A DNA stretch of 64,000 bases from Streptomyces sp. Ru62. Its GTDB lineage: Bacteria; Actinomycetota; Actinomycetes; Streptomycetales; Streptomycetaceae. Numbering within the stretch: position 1 is the stretch's first letter; every line of letters begins with the position of its first letter. The notes below the pieces were generated by a model, which worked only from the letters and a program-made list of their open reading frames with translations, was not told where the DNA came from and did no database searches. The DNA lies in the NCBI RefSeq assembly GCF_002920615.1, contig NZ_PQSU01000008.1, forward strand, positions 210,245 through 274,244, read 5' to 3'. This document shows positions 53,251-62,310 of this stretch, piece after piece. A program made the position numbers and the translations under genes.

Positions 53251-54735
53251 CTACCGATCCAGGGGTGAGCGGGTGAACGGAGGCGCGGTCATGCGCGGTT
53301 CGGCGGCGCGGCCGGAGGCGGAACGGCGCACGGGACGCACCGACGCGGCCACGGGTCCCAGTGCCCCGAGCGCGACGACCAGCCACACCGCGGGGCGGTA
53401 GCCCTCGGCCACGTGGGCGCCCGGAACGCCGGACGACAGCAGCAGAGCCGCCACCAGCGCGGGCGCGAGCACGGCGGCCGTCTGCACGGCGGTCTGGTAG
53501 TGACCCGTGGCCGCCGGCCGGTCCGCGGCCGGTACCGCGGCCGCCGCCTGCACGTTCAAGGAGGTGAAGCACAGTGCGAAGCCGACCCCGACCAGCAGCA
53601 CGGCGGGCAGCACATCCGCAGCGTACGAGGGGTGCGGGGTGAGCGCCCGCAGGTACAGCAGGTAGCCCAGCAGCGGTGCCGGGGCGCCCAGGGCGATCAG
53701 GCGGCGAGTGCCGAACCGTTCGATCATCCGCCCGGACAGGGGCGCGGTCACCACCAGCGGAAGGCTCGCGGGCAGCAGGGCAAGAGCGGTGCGCGCCGGT
53801 GACCAGCCCTCGGTGGTCTGCAACTGGAATGTGGCCACCAGCAGCAGCCCCAGGTACGAGCCGTTCAGTGTGACGGCGCCCAGCATCGCCCGCAGCAGGC
53901 CCCGGTGGGCCAGCAGGGCGGGGCGGAGGAGCGGGTCGGCCGCAGTGCGCTCCACCAGGAGGAAGGCGGCCAGCAGCGCGGCGGCGGCCGTGAACGAGCC
54001 GAAGACGAGCGGGCTGCCCCAGCCGCGCCCGGGCACCTGGACGATGCCGGTCACCAGGGCCGCCAGGCCACCGGTCAGCGTCGCCGCGCCGGAGAGGTCC
54101 AAGCGGCGCGCCGGCCCGTCAGGTCGGCCGCCTGGGATCAACCGCAGGCCGAAGGCGAACAGCACCAGCACCACCGGTGCCGGGAACAGGAACGTCCAGC
54201 GCCAGCCCACCTCGGTCAGCAGTCCCGACAGCAGGAGCCCGCCCGTGAACCCGCAGGCGCCGACGAAGGCGTACACCGACACGGCCCGGGAGCGGGCGGG
54301 GCCCTCCGGATAGGCCGTGGTGATGATGGTCAGGCCGGTGGGCGCGGTGAGCGCGGCGCAGAACCCCTTCACCACCCGGCAGGCGATGAGCAGGGCGGGC
54401 CCGCCGGCCAGGCCGCCGGCCACGGATGCGGCGGCGAAACCCACCAGCGCCGCCAAATACACCGGGCGCCTGCCCAGTCGCTCCACCACACGGGCGCCGA
54501 ACAGCAGCAGCGCGCCGAAACCCAGGGCGAAGCCGGTGACGACGCCCTGAAGGGCCGTCAGCGGCAGATCGAGGTCCCGGCCGATGGACGGCAGCGCGAC
54601 CATTGCCGTCGACACCTCGAGGGAGTCGATCAGCATGTTGCCGGCCAGGACCAGCAGCAGTCCCCGTTGTCCGGCGTCCCAGGACTCGGGCGCCGCATCC
54701 GGGGAGCCGGCCGGTCCGTGCGTCGAAGGTTTCAC
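53251..54735 (-). CDS. MFS exporter (DHA2, 14-helix)
   Basis: 494 aa with 14 hydrophobic helices. Motif A is LLLFGARVVERLGRRPVYLA and motif C is GACGFTGGLLLSGLL. The GTG start at 54735 has a weak GGAA upstream. It directly follows the oxygenase-reductase fusion, the same position as the urdJ-type transporter in angucycline clusters, so it is a likely product exporter and self-resistance pump. It is the second MFS gene of the cluster, without the SoxR-type promoter. Confidence 0.88.
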   Translation of the reverse strand: MKPSTHGPAGSPDAAPESWDAGQRGLLLVLAGNMLIDSLEVSTAMVALPSIGRDLDLPLTALQGVVTGFALGFGALLLFGARVVERLGRRPVYLAALVGFAAASVAGGLAGGPALLIACRVVKGFCAALTAPTGLTIITTAYPEGPARSRAVSVYAFVGACGFTGGLLLSGLLTEVGWRWTFLFPAPVVLVLFAFGLRLIPGGRPDGPARRLDLSGAATLTGGLAALVTGIVQVPGRGWGSPLVFGSFTAAAALLAAFLLVERTAADPLLRPALLAHRGLLRAMLGAVTLNGSYLGLLLVATFQLQTTEGWSPARTALALLPASLPLVVTAPLSGRMIERFGTRRLIALGAPAPLLGYLLYLRALTPHPSYAADVLPAVLLVGVGFALCFTSLNVQAAAAVPAADRPAATGHYQTAVQTAAVLAPALVAALLLSSGVPGAHVAEGYRPAVWLVVALGALGPVAASVRPVRRSASGRAAEPRMTAPPFTRSPLDR

Positions 54736-54822
54736 GGGAGTTCCGAAACAGGGTTGACGATGACGGGGCGTGCCCGGCCGGCCGCGACCTGGCAGCGAGC
54801 CGGGCAGAGTGCGTCGGGCCGG

Positions 54823-57183
54823 TCAGCCGAGCAGGGTGCCACCGGTGGCGTCGAGGAAGGCGCCGGTCACCCAGCGGCTGTCGTCCGAGGCGAGGAAGGC
54901 CACCACGTCGGCGACGTCCTCGGGCTCGCCGACCCGGTTGAACGCGGACAACCGGGCCATCTGATCGACCGCCTCCGGCACGTCGAACAGCGGGTTGCCG
55001 TTGCGCGTGATGCCGGGCGCGACACTGTTGATGGTGATCCCACGGGGCGCCAGTACTTTCGCGAAGTGCAGGGCGAGCTGTTCCACGGCCCCCTTGGTCA
55101 TCGCGTAGGCGATCTCGTCGGGGTTGGCGAAACGGGTCAGCCCGGACGAGATGTTGATGATCCGGCCGCCGGTGGTGAGGTTCGCGAGAGCGCGCTGGAT
55201 GATGAAGTACGGCGCCTTGGCGTTGACCGCGAACAACCGGTCGAACTCCTCCGGCGTCATCTTCTCGAACGGAACACCGCCCATCCGGCCCGCGTTGTTG
55301 ACCAGGATGTTCAGGTCGGTGGACCCGGTGCGTTCCTTCAGGCCCCGCTCCAGCGCGAGGAACAACTCGTGGACGTCGCCGGGGACGCCGAGTTCGGCCT
55401 GTACGGCGAACGCCCGCCCGCCGTCCTTCTCGATGGCCGCCACGACCTCCTCGGCCGCGTCGCGGTTGGCCGCGCAGTGCACGGCGACCAGGGCGCCTTC
55501 TCCGGCCAGCCGGATCGCCGTCGCCCGGCCGATGCCCCGGCTGGCCCCGGTGACCAGCGCCGTCCTGCCCGTGAGCCTGCCCATGTGCGTGTCTCCCTCC
55601 TCTTCTCGGTGGTACTGATCGGCGAGGTGCCCTTCGGCGCGGGGTTGTGCGGGGCGCGGTCGCGCCGCTGTGCCGGGACCGGTCGCCTGCGGGGTGAAGG
55701 CCGCCGGGCCGAACCACGTCCTGAGGGCCTCGGCGGCCCCGTCCGGACCCGAGGCGGTCGCCGCCCAGACGACGTGGCCGTCGGGGCGCAGCAGGTACGC
55801 GTCCCGTTCGTGGCCCGGCCCGCCCGGGGCGGGCTCGGCCGCGACCAGGTCCACCCGGTCCAGCCAGGGGCCGCACTCCCGGCGCAGCTGTGCGTGGCGG
55901 GCCGAGTCGCCCGTGAGGTCCAGCAGCAGCCCACGTCCCGAGCGCAGCAGTGCGGTCGTCGTCGTGGGACCGTCGGCTGTGACGAGGGGGGCGGGCTCCA
56001 GGCGGGCGCCGATCTGCGGGTGGCGGTCCGCGCCGAGGTCGTAGCGGACGTCCAGGCCGCTGATCGTTCCGGCGAGGTGCCGCCGTACCCGCTCGTGGCC
56101 GCCCAGTTCGGCCAGGACCGAGCGCATCGCCTCCACCTCGGGGCCGCCCAGCAGCAGGGTGGTCTGGGCCTCGATGCCCCTGAGCACCCGGGCGCCGACG
56201 GCGTGCCGCTCGCGGTGGTAGGTGTCCAGCAGGCTCTCCGGCGCCATGCCCCGCACGACGGCTGCCAGCTTCCAGCCCAGGTTGACCGCGTCCTGCAGTC
56301 CCAGGTTGAGGGCCTGGCCGCCGACCGGCATCTGCTGGTGGGCCGCGTCGCCGGCGAGCAGGACCCGGCCTTGCCGGTAGCGGGCGGCCAGCCGGGAGGC
56401 GTCGCCGAAGGCGTTGAGCCACAGCGGGGTGCCGCCGCCGATCTCCTCCCCGGTGACGTGCCGCCACACCTCGCACACCTCGGTGAACTCCGGTGCCCCG
56501 GTGCGGGGTTGCGGCGTGCGCCCGTAGGCGTGGACCATCACCCGGGTCACCCCGTCGCTCCGGCGCGCGGCGATCGCCAGACCCTTCTGCAGGCGCTCGA
56601 AGCGGCGGTCGGGGATGTCGATACCGGCCACGTCGGCGCGGATCAGCTCCCTGACGGCCTCATGCCCGGGGAAGTCGATGCCGGCCAGACGGCGGACGGT
56701 GCTGTGTTCGCCGTCGCAGCCCACCACGTACCCGGCGCGCAGCCGCAGTGTGCCGCCACCGGGCCGTTCGGCCTCGACCTCCACGTGGTCCTGGTGCTCC
56801 GTCAGCCCGGTGACCTCGTGGCTGCGCCGCAGCTCCGCGCCGAGGCCGGCCGCCCACTGGGCGAGGATCGCCTCGGTGCGCGTCTGCGGCACCTTCCACT
56901 GGCCCGGGTGAGGACCGGGCAGCCGCAGGTCCAGCGGGATCCCGCCGAAGTGGCCCCGTACGTCGTTGGGCAGTTCCCCGAACCTCTCCAGCAGGCCTCG
57001 CTGGTCCAGCAGTTCCATCGTGCGGGCGTGCAGTGTAGAGGCCCTGGACTCGGTCGTGGGCCGGGCCAGCCGTTCCAGAACGGTCACCCGCGCGCCGCCG
57101 GTGCGCAACTCGCCCGCGAGCATCAGCCCGACGGGGCCGGCTCCGACCACGGCGACGTCGGTGTCCAGCATGAGCCCGGTCAT
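54823..57183 (-). CDS. Oxygenase-reductase fusion, PgaM/UrdM-type (786 aa)
   Basis: One uninterrupted frame encodes two enzymes. Residues 1-510 are an aromatic-ring FAD hydroxylase: GAGPVGLMLAGE (FAD ADP loop), GCDGEHSTVR (DG motif) and GRVLLAGDAAHQQMPVGG (GD motif). Residues 534-786 are an SDR: TGASRGIG, NNAG, and the Ser-Tyr-Lys triad in INISSG and YAMTK. A linker of about 24 residues, rich in Pro, Arg and Gln, joins them. In angucycline biosynthesis PgaM is a natural fusion of this kind, and a separate reductase is made from an internal start; a strong internal ribosome site is present here too. It acts after the ring system is formed, in C-12/C-12b oxidation and C-6 ketoreduction by analogy. 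Confidence 0.9.
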   Translation of the reverse strand: MTGLMLDTDVAVVGAGPVGLMLAGELRTGGARVTVLERLARPTTESRASTLHARTMELLDQRGLLERFGELPNDVRGHFGGIPLDLRLPGPHPGQWKVPQTRTEAILAQWAAGLGAELRRSHEVTGLTEHQDHVEVEAERPGGGTLRLRAGYVVGCDGEHSTVRRLAGIDFPGHEAVRELIRADVAGIDIPDRRFERLQKGLAIAARRSDGVTRVMVHAYGRTPQPRTGAPEFTEVCEVWRHVTGEEIGGGTPLWLNAFGDASRLAARYRQGRVLLAGDAAHQQMPVGGQALNLGLQDAVNLGWKLAAVVRGMAPESLLDTYHRERHAVGARVLRGIEAQTTLLLGGPEVEAMRSVLAELGGHERVRRHLAGTISGLDVRYDLGADRHPQIGARLEPAPLVTADGPTTTTALLRSGRGLLLDLTGDSARHAQLRRECGPWLDRVDLVAAEPAPGGPGHERDAYLLRPDGHVVWAATASGPDGAAEALRTWFGPAAFTPQATGPGTAARPRPAQPRAEGHLADQYHREEEGDTHMGRLTGRTALVTGASRGIGRATAIRLAGEGALVAVHCAANRDAAEEVVAAIEKDGGRAFAVQAELGVPGDVHELFLALERGLKERTGSTDLNILVNNAGRMGGVPFEKMTPEEFDRLFAVNAKAPYFIIQRALANLTTGGRIINISSGLTRFANPDEIAYAMTKGAVEQLALHFAKVLAPRGITINSVAPGITRNGNPLFDVPEAVDQMARLSAFNRVGEPEDVADVVAFLASDDSRWVTGAFLDATGGTLLG
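55582..55601 (-). promoter_or_regulatory. Internal ribosome binding site for a free SDR subunit
   Basis: AGGAGGGAG (55601-55593 on the minus strand) lies 8 nt before the in-frame ATG at 55584, exactly at the start of the SDR domain (MGRLTGRTALVTG). It would allow a separate 253-aa reductase (54823-55584) to be translated besides the fusion, as known for PgaM. Confidence 0.75.
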
Positions 57184-57185
57184 GG

Positions 57186-58121
57186 TCAACGCCTGCTCTC
57201 GGCGTAGTCCTTGGCGTGGTTCAGGGTCGCGCGGCTGTTGGTGCTCAGCGCGCCCTGGACGTACGCACGGGCGTCCGCCACGGTGGCCTCGGGCCCCAGC
57301 ACGGCCGCGATGTTGCCGGTGTTCAGCACCACCGTGTGCTGCGAGGTGGCGGCTACGCCCCCGTCCTGCTCCGTGAAGGTCCAGATCCCGGTGTGCAGGG
57401 TCATGAGCGCAGGCAGCGTGACCTGCTTGTAGGCGATGCGGTGGTGCGGAAAGGCCACCCGGTAGGACTTCGTGGTGTGCGTGGAGCCGTCCTTGGCGCG
57501 GGTGTCCATCTCCAGGACCTGCAGTCCCGGTGCGGGCTCCTCGAAGCGGACGCGGGCCACGTGCGGCAGCCGCTCCCGCCACAGGTGGGCGTCGTTGACG
57601 AAGTCGTAGGCGTCCTTGGCGGAGCCGGCGATGTGCACGGTGTCCTCGAAGGAGAACGTGATGTCCCCGGCTTCCTCTGCGAGTTCGACGTTGGTCTTCA
57701 GCGCGGCCAGCTCGGAGCGGGAGTTGCGGTCGACGGCCTGATCGATCCACTGCAGGCTGCGCGGGTCGTCGTCGACCGCTCGGTAGTCGTGCAGCAGCCG
57801 GATCCGGGACCTCGTGTCCGACAGCGGCTCGATGATCCAGGTGCCGCCCATCGCGGCGACCGGCGGGGCGGATACCTCCTGGCGGAAGGTGATGCGCAGG
57901 TTGTCCGCGTCCAGGGTGCGGCGCGACGTCCAGCTCTTGGCCTCGCCGTTGGCGGTGGCCCAGATGCGGATGCGTTCGTCGGCGTCGCCGCGTTCGACGT
58001 GGTCGACGTAGATGGTGGGCGGGAAGATCCGGGGCCAGTTCTCCACCTCGGCTATCAGCCGGTAGACGGTGGCGGCGGGGGCCTCGGCGGTGATCTCGTG
58101 CTCGACCTGACGTGTAGTCAT
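57186..58121 (-). CDS. Two-domain polyketide aromatase/cyclase
   Basis: 311 aa with two START/Bet v1-like domains. The first begins VEHEITAEAPAATVYRLIAE with VENWPRIFPPTIYVDHVER; the second begins VHIAGSAKDAYDFVNDAHLW and includes LPHVARVRFEEPAPGLQVLE. Didomain aromatases of this type dehydrate and aromatise the first ring of reduced (C-9 ketoreduced) polyketides. ATG 58121 has AGGAGA upstream. It lies between the ketoreductase and the fusion protein, the urdL/pgaL position. Confidence 0.92.
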   Translation of the reverse strand: MTTRQVEHEITAEAPAATVYRLIAEVENWPRIFPPTIYVDHVERGDADERIRIWATANGEAKSWTSRRTLDADNLRITFRQEVSAPPVAAMGGTWIIEPLSDTRSRIRLLHDYRAVDDDPRSLQWIDQAVDRNSRSELAALKTNVELAEEAGDITFSFEDTVHIAGSAKDAYDFVNDAHLWRERLPHVARVRFEEPAPGLQVLEMDTRAKDGSTHTTKSYRVAFPHHRIAYKQVTLPALMTLHTGIWTFTEQDGGVAATSQHTVVLNTGNIAAVLGPEATVADARAYVQGALSTNSRATLNHAKDYAESRR

Positions 58122-58171
58122 GTAGGGGTTTCTCCTTCGAAGGACCGGACGACTGCCCCGGCCGGTCGGTG

Positions 58172-58957
58172 TCAGAAGTTTCCGAGGCCACCGCAGACGT
58201 TGAGGGCCTGTGAGGTGATGGAGGCGGCGGTGTCCGAGGCGAGGTAGGTGACGAGACCGGCGACCTCCTCCGGGGTGGAGTAGCGGCCGAGCGGGATCTT
58301 CGCCGTGAACTTCTCGAGGATGGCCTCCTCGCTGGTGTCGTACGCGGCGGCGTACCCCTGGCGGACGCGCTGGGCCATCGGCGTTTCCACATAGCCCGGG
58401 CAGACGGCGTTGACGGTGATGCCGGTCGGGGCCAGCTCGTTGCCGAGGGCCTTGGTGAAACCGACGACGCCGTGCTTGGAGGCGGAGTAGGGGGCGCCCA
58501 GGACGACCCCCTGCTTGCCTGCCGTGGAGGCGATGTTGATGACGCGTCCCCACGTCTTCTCGCGCATGCCCCCGGTGTTGAGGACCTCCCGGGTCATGCG
58601 GAAGACGCTGTTGAGATTGGTGTCGATCACGTCCTCCCACAGCTCGTCGGCGATGTCGGCGGTGACGCCGCCGCCGGAGCGGCCCGCGTTGTTGACGAGG
58701 ATGTCGATGGTGCCGAAGGTGTCGACGGCGCCCTGGACGAACTGCCGGATCGCGGCTGTGTCGCGCACGTCGACGGCGCTGCCGTCGGCGGTCACGCCCT
58801 GCTCGCGCAGCTGCTTGACGGTGGTGGTCACGTTCTCCGCCGTGCGGGCGCCGATGTACACGCGGTGGCCCTGGGCGCCCAGGGACCGGGCGACGGCCAG
58901 GCCGATGCCGCTGGTGGCTCCGGTGACGACGGCGACTCGCGAGGTGTGCTCGGTCAT
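58172..58957 (-). CDS. Type II PKS C-9 ketoreductase (ActIII-like)
   Basis: 261 aa, classical SDR. NADPH motif TGATSGIG, NNAGRSGGG, and the catalytic Ser (NIAST), Tyr and Lys (YSASK). The PMAQRVRQG segment near the C-terminus is the substrate-lid region of ActIII-type reductases. It reduces the nascent chain at C-9, fixing first-ring cyclisation C7-C12. ATG 58957 has GGAGAAG upstream. Confidence 0.93.
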   Translation of the reverse strand: MTEHTSRVAVVTGATSGIGLAVARSLGAQGHRVYIGARTAENVTTTVKQLREQGVTADGSAVDVRDTAAIRQFVQGAVDTFGTIDILVNNAGRSGGGVTADIADELWEDVIDTNLNSVFRMTREVLNTGGMREKTWGRVINIASTAGKQGVVLGAPYSASKHGVVGFTKALGNELAPTGITVNAVCPGYVETPMAQRVRQGYAAAYDTSEEAILEKFTAKIPLGRYSTPEEVAGLVTYLASDTAASITSQALNVCGGLGNF

Positions 58958-59050
58958 GGCTTCTCCGGCTGTGTGCGATGCGGACGGGGGTCCGCCCGGG
59001 GCCGGCGGCGCGGGTGCGGGTCCGCCGGCCCCGAGCGGGAACAGTGGGCG

Positions 59051-59311
59051 TCAGGCGGCGGTGGAGGCGCCGAGCTGCGCGTTGACCACCTTCAGCAGGG
59101 CGCGCGGTGTCTCGGCCTCGGTGACCGCCGTCTCGTCGAACGTGATGCCGTACTCGCGCTCGATGCGGCTGCCGGTCTCCAGCAGGGCCAGCGACTCGTA
59201 GCCGAGTTCGTCCCAGCGAAGGTCCAGGATGTCGCCGTCGAGGTCGACGCTCTCGTCGGCGCCGGCGCTCTCCAGGAGGATGCGCTTGAGGTCGTCGAGG
59301 GTGAACTGCAC
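59051..59311 (-). CDS. Type II PKS acyl carrier protein
   Basis: 86 aa. The phosphopantetheine attachment site is S40 in DELGYESLALLE (GYDS is the usual form; Glu replaces Asp). The N-terminus (MQFTLDDLKRILLESAG) is typical. GTG 59311 has AAGGAG upstream. It carries the growing polyketide between KS-alpha/KS-beta and the ketoreductase. Confidence 0.93.
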   Translation of the reverse strand: MQFTLDDLKRILLESAGADESVDLDGDILDLRWDELGYESLALLETGSRIEREYGITFDETAVTEAETPRALLKVVNAQLGASTAA

Positions 59312-59423
59312 GGTTCTCGTACTCCTTCTTCTTCCTGGTGAAAGGGGGTGAGGTACGTGGGAGGGTGACCCGGCTGCCTGCCACGGGAAGCCGCGGACCA
59401 CGGCCCGCGGTGACGGCGCCCGG

Positions 59424-60635
59424 TCAGGCGGCCCGGACGACCATGGCCGAGTTGAAGCCGCCGTGACCACGGGCCAGCACCAGCGCGGTGCGCAGTTCGG
59501 CGGAGCGGGGGGCATCGGTGACCAGGTCCAGGCCGTAGTCGGCGGCCGGCCGGACGTTGACGGTCGGCGGGATCCGCCCGTCGGCGATCGCCAGCATGGC
59601 CGCCGCCAGATCGAGCGGCGCGGCCCCGGAGTACAGTCGCCCGGTCATCGTCTTCGGCGCCGTGACGGGCACACCCCGGGTACCGAACACCGCGGTGAGG
59701 GCCTCGGCCTCGGCACGGTCCTCCGCGGGCACGCCCGCGGCGTCGGCGAACACCACGTCGACGTCCTGGGCGTCGGCTCCGGCGTCGGCCAGCGCCAGCT
59801 CGATGGCCCGCCTGAGGCCACGCTCGCGGCCGCTGCCCGGTGCGGGGTCGAAGGTGGACCCGTACCCGGCGATCTCGCCGTAGGGCCGCGCGCCGCGGCG
59901 CCGGGCCGTCTCGGCGTCCTCCACGACGAGGATCGCGCCGCCCTCACCGGGTACATGACCGTTCGCCTGTGCGTCGAAGGGCAGGTAGGCGCGGTCGGGG
60001 TCCTCGCTGGTGCTGAGCCGGCCGCTCGCCAGCTGGGCCACCCAGCCCCAGGGGCAGATCGAGGCGTCGATGCTCCCGGAGACGATCAGTGGGGTTCCGC
60101 GCCGGATCTGCCGACGGGCCTGCGCGAGGGCGTCGAGCCCTCCGGCCTGGTCGCTCACCACCACGCCGCTGGGACCCTTCATACCGTTGCGGATCGAGAT
60201 CTGGCCGCTGTTGACGGCGTAGAACCAGGCGAACGACTGGTAGGCGCTGACGTACTGGCTGCCCTTGCTCCACAGGTTGCGCAGTTCGTTCTGACCGAAC
60301 TCGAAGCCGCCGCAGGAGCTGGCTGTGACGACACCCATGTCGTAGGGCGGCAGGTCGGCGGGTCGTACCCCGGCGTCGTCCAGCGCCCAGTCCGCGGCCA
60401 CGAGGGCCAGTCGGGTCATCCGGTCGGTCTGCGGCAGCAGCCGGCTCGGCAGATGGTCCTCGGCGACGAATCCGCGCACCTGACCGGCGAGCCGCGCCGG
60501 ATACCGGGACGGGTCGAACCGCTCGACGGGGCCGATGCCGCTCTCACCCCTGAGCGTCGCCGTCCAGAACTCCTTGGTCCCCAGCCCGTTGGGCGCGGCG
60601 ACACCCAGGCCGGTGATCACCGCCGTCGCGGTCAT
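59424..60635 (-). CDS. Type II PKS ketosynthase beta / chain length factor
   Basis: 403 aa, thiolase fold. The KS-alpha active-site Cys is replaced by Gln (Q163 in VVVSDQAGG), the defining decarboxylating residue of KS-beta. ATG 60635 overlaps the KS-alpha stop (ATGA) with GAGAGGAGGG upstream, so equimolar translation is expected. It determines chain length; neighbouring genes suggest a decaketide. Confidence 0.94.
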   Translation of the reverse strand: MTATAVITGLGVAAPNGLGTKEFWTATLRGESGIGPVERFDPSRYPARLAGQVRGFVAEDHLPSRLLPQTDRMTRLALVAADWALDDAGVRPADLPPYDMGVVTASSCGGFEFGQNELRNLWSKGSQYVSAYQSFAWFYAVNSGQISIRNGMKGPSGVVVSDQAGGLDALAQARRQIRRGTPLIVSGSIDASICPWGWVAQLASGRLSTSEDPDRAYLPFDAQANGHVPGEGGAILVVEDAETARRRGARPYGEIAGYGSTFDPAPGSGRERGLRRAIELALADAGADAQDVDVVFADAAGVPAEDRAEAEALTAVFGTRGVPVTAPKTMTGRLYSGAAPLDLAAAMLAIADGRIPPTVNVRPAADYGLDLVTDAPRSAELRTALVLARGHGGFNSAMVVRAA

Positions 60636-61903
60636 GCCGCCCTCCTCTCGGCGCGGGTGAGGACCACGGCGGTCTGGAAGCCGCCGAAGCCGCTGCCGAC
60701 CGTCAACACCGTGTCGGTCCGGTGCTCCCGTGCGGTCAGGGGCACGTAGTCGAGGTCGCATTCGGGGTCGGGGGTGTGCAGGTTGGCCGTGGGTGGCACC
60801 ACGTTGTGCTCCATGGCCAGGGCCGAGGCGGCGATCTCGATCGAGCCGATCGCGCCCAGCGAGTGGCCGATCATCGACTTGATGGAGCTGACCGGCACGT
60901 CGTAGGCGTGCTGGCCCAGGCTCTTCTTGAACGCGGCCGTCTCGTGCCGGTCGTTCTGCTTGGTGCCGGAGCCGTGCGCGTTGACGTAGTCGATCTCCTC
61001 CGGGGCGACGCGCGCCTCGTCCAGAGCGACTCGGATCGCTTCGGCCATCTCCGCGCCGTCCGGCCTGAGGCCGGTCATGTGGAAGGCGTTGCAGCGGGAG
61101 GCGTAGCCGGCGACCTCGGCGTAGACGTGGGCGCCGCGCCGCCGGGCGCTGTCCAGTTCCTCCAGCACGAACACCGCGGAACCCTCCCCGAGCACAAAGC
61201 CGTTGCGGGTGCCGTCGAAGGGCCGTGACGCATGCCCGGGGTCGTCATTGCGCGGAGTGGTGGCCTTGATGGCGTCGAAGCAGGCCATCGTGATCGGCGA
61301 GATCGGCGCGTCGGTTGCGCCGGCCACCATGACGTCGGCGGACCCCTCCCGCAGCAGTTCCACCGCGTGGCACACCGCGTCCAGGCCGGAGGTGCAGCCG
61401 GTGGACACCACGCTGGTGGGCCCCTCGGCGCCCACGCTCCAGGCCACCTCCGCCGCGAACGAGCTGGGCACGAAGTGGTTGTACAGGTGGGGCACGGCGT
61501 ACGCGTGGTCGACGAGCTCCAGCCGTCCGGCGTCGCTCACCACGCGATACTCCCAGTCGAGGCCCATCGTGGCGCCCACCGCGCTGCCGACGGTGACTCC
61601 CACACGGTGCGGATCGAGCTCGGCCGGCTCCAGCCCGCTGTCGGCGACCGCCTCCCGCGCGGCGACGACGGCGAGTTGGGCCGCACGGTCCATGCGCCGC
61701 ACCTCCTGCGGGCCCAGGCCGTGCTCCTCGGGGTCGAAGTCGATCTCGGCCGCCACCCTGGAGCGGAACTGCGAGGGGTCGAAGAAGGTGATGCCGCGGG
61801 TCGCGGTGCGTCCCTCACTGAGCAGGTTCCAGAAGTTCTTGACGCCGATGCCGCCGGGGGCGACGACACCGATGCCGGTGATGACCACCCGACGCGCCGT
61901 CAC
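60632..61903 (-). CDS. Type II PKS ketosynthase alpha
   Basis: 423 aa. Catalytic residues are C170 ([12 protein letters not shown]), H310 ([12 protein letters not shown]) and H347 (SMIGHSLGA). It condenses malonyl units on the ACP as a heterodimer with KS-beta. ATG 61903 overlaps the stop of the upstream cyclase gene (ATGA). All minimal PKS genes lie in one coupled minus-strand operon. Confidence 0.95.
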   Translation of the reverse strand: MTARRVVITGIGVVAPGGIGVKNFWNLLSEGRTATRGITFFDPSQFRSRVAAEIDFDPEEHGLGPQEVRRMDRAAQLAVVAAREAVADSGLEPAELDPHRVGVTVGSAVGATMGLDWEYRVVSDAGRLELVDHAYAVPHLYNHFVPSSFAAEVAWSVGAEGPTSVVSTGCTSGLDAVCHAVELLREGSADVMVAGATDAPISPITMACFDAIKATTPRNDDPGHASRPFDGTRNGFVLGEGSAVFVLEELDSARRRGAHVYAEVAGYASRCNAFHMTGLRPDGAEMAEAIRVALDEARVAPEEIDYVNAHGSGTKQNDRHETAAFKKSLGQHAYDVPVSSIKSMIGHSLGAIGSIEIAASALAMEHNVVPPTANLHTPDPECDLDYVPLTAREHRTDTVLTVGSGFGGFQTAVVLTRAERRAA

Positions 61904-62229
61904 GCCGACGCCTCCCAGTGGTAGAAGCGGGTGGCCATGGCGTCCTTGGGGGAACGCCAGGTAGCCGGGTCGTAGGCTTCGATGTACGGCTTGAGGTCCT
62001 CACTGATGCGGACGAACCGCGGGTCCAGCTTCGCCTCCTCTATGCGGTGGCCGCCGTCGTCCGAGTCGAAGTCCTGCAGATGGAAGTAGAGGCCACGGAA
62101 GTGGAACAACTGGCGGCGCCGTGTACCCATACGGTGCGGCATGTCGGTGCGGTCGAACTCGCCGAACAGTGTGGCGACGTCGGCTGCCGAGCCCGGTTCC
62201 ATCCGCGCCACGATCAGCGTGCTGTGCAT
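61900..62229 (-). CDS. TcmI-family polyketide cyclase
   Basis: 109 aa, dimeric ferredoxin-like fold. [33 protein letters not shown] and a C-terminal ATRFYHWEA match the TcmI/UrdF/JadI family. In angucycline pathways this enzyme closes the last rings of the benz[a]anthracene. It is translationally coupled to KS-alpha and follows the FAD oxygenase, exactly the urdE-F-A order. ATG 62229 follows GAGGAGACAGG. Confidence 0.93.
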   Translation of the reverse strand: MHSTLIVARMEPGSAADVATLFGEFDRTDMPHRMGTRRRQLFHFRGLYFHLQDFDSDDGGHRIEEAKLDPRFVRISEDLKPYIEAYDPATWRSPKDAMATRFYHWEASA

Positions 62230-62310
62230 GTTCCCTGTCTCCTCACGACTTCACGACCGGTTCCGGTCGTACCGGTCATCCCGCAAAGTGCTGCGAGCAC
62301 CGCGGGGACG

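Noticed and set aside
53905..57207. A plus-strand frame of 1,100 codons across the MFS and oxygenase-reductase genes
   Set aside because: Antisense shadow of two strongly supported minus-strand genes; Gln/Arg/Gly-rich without any domain.
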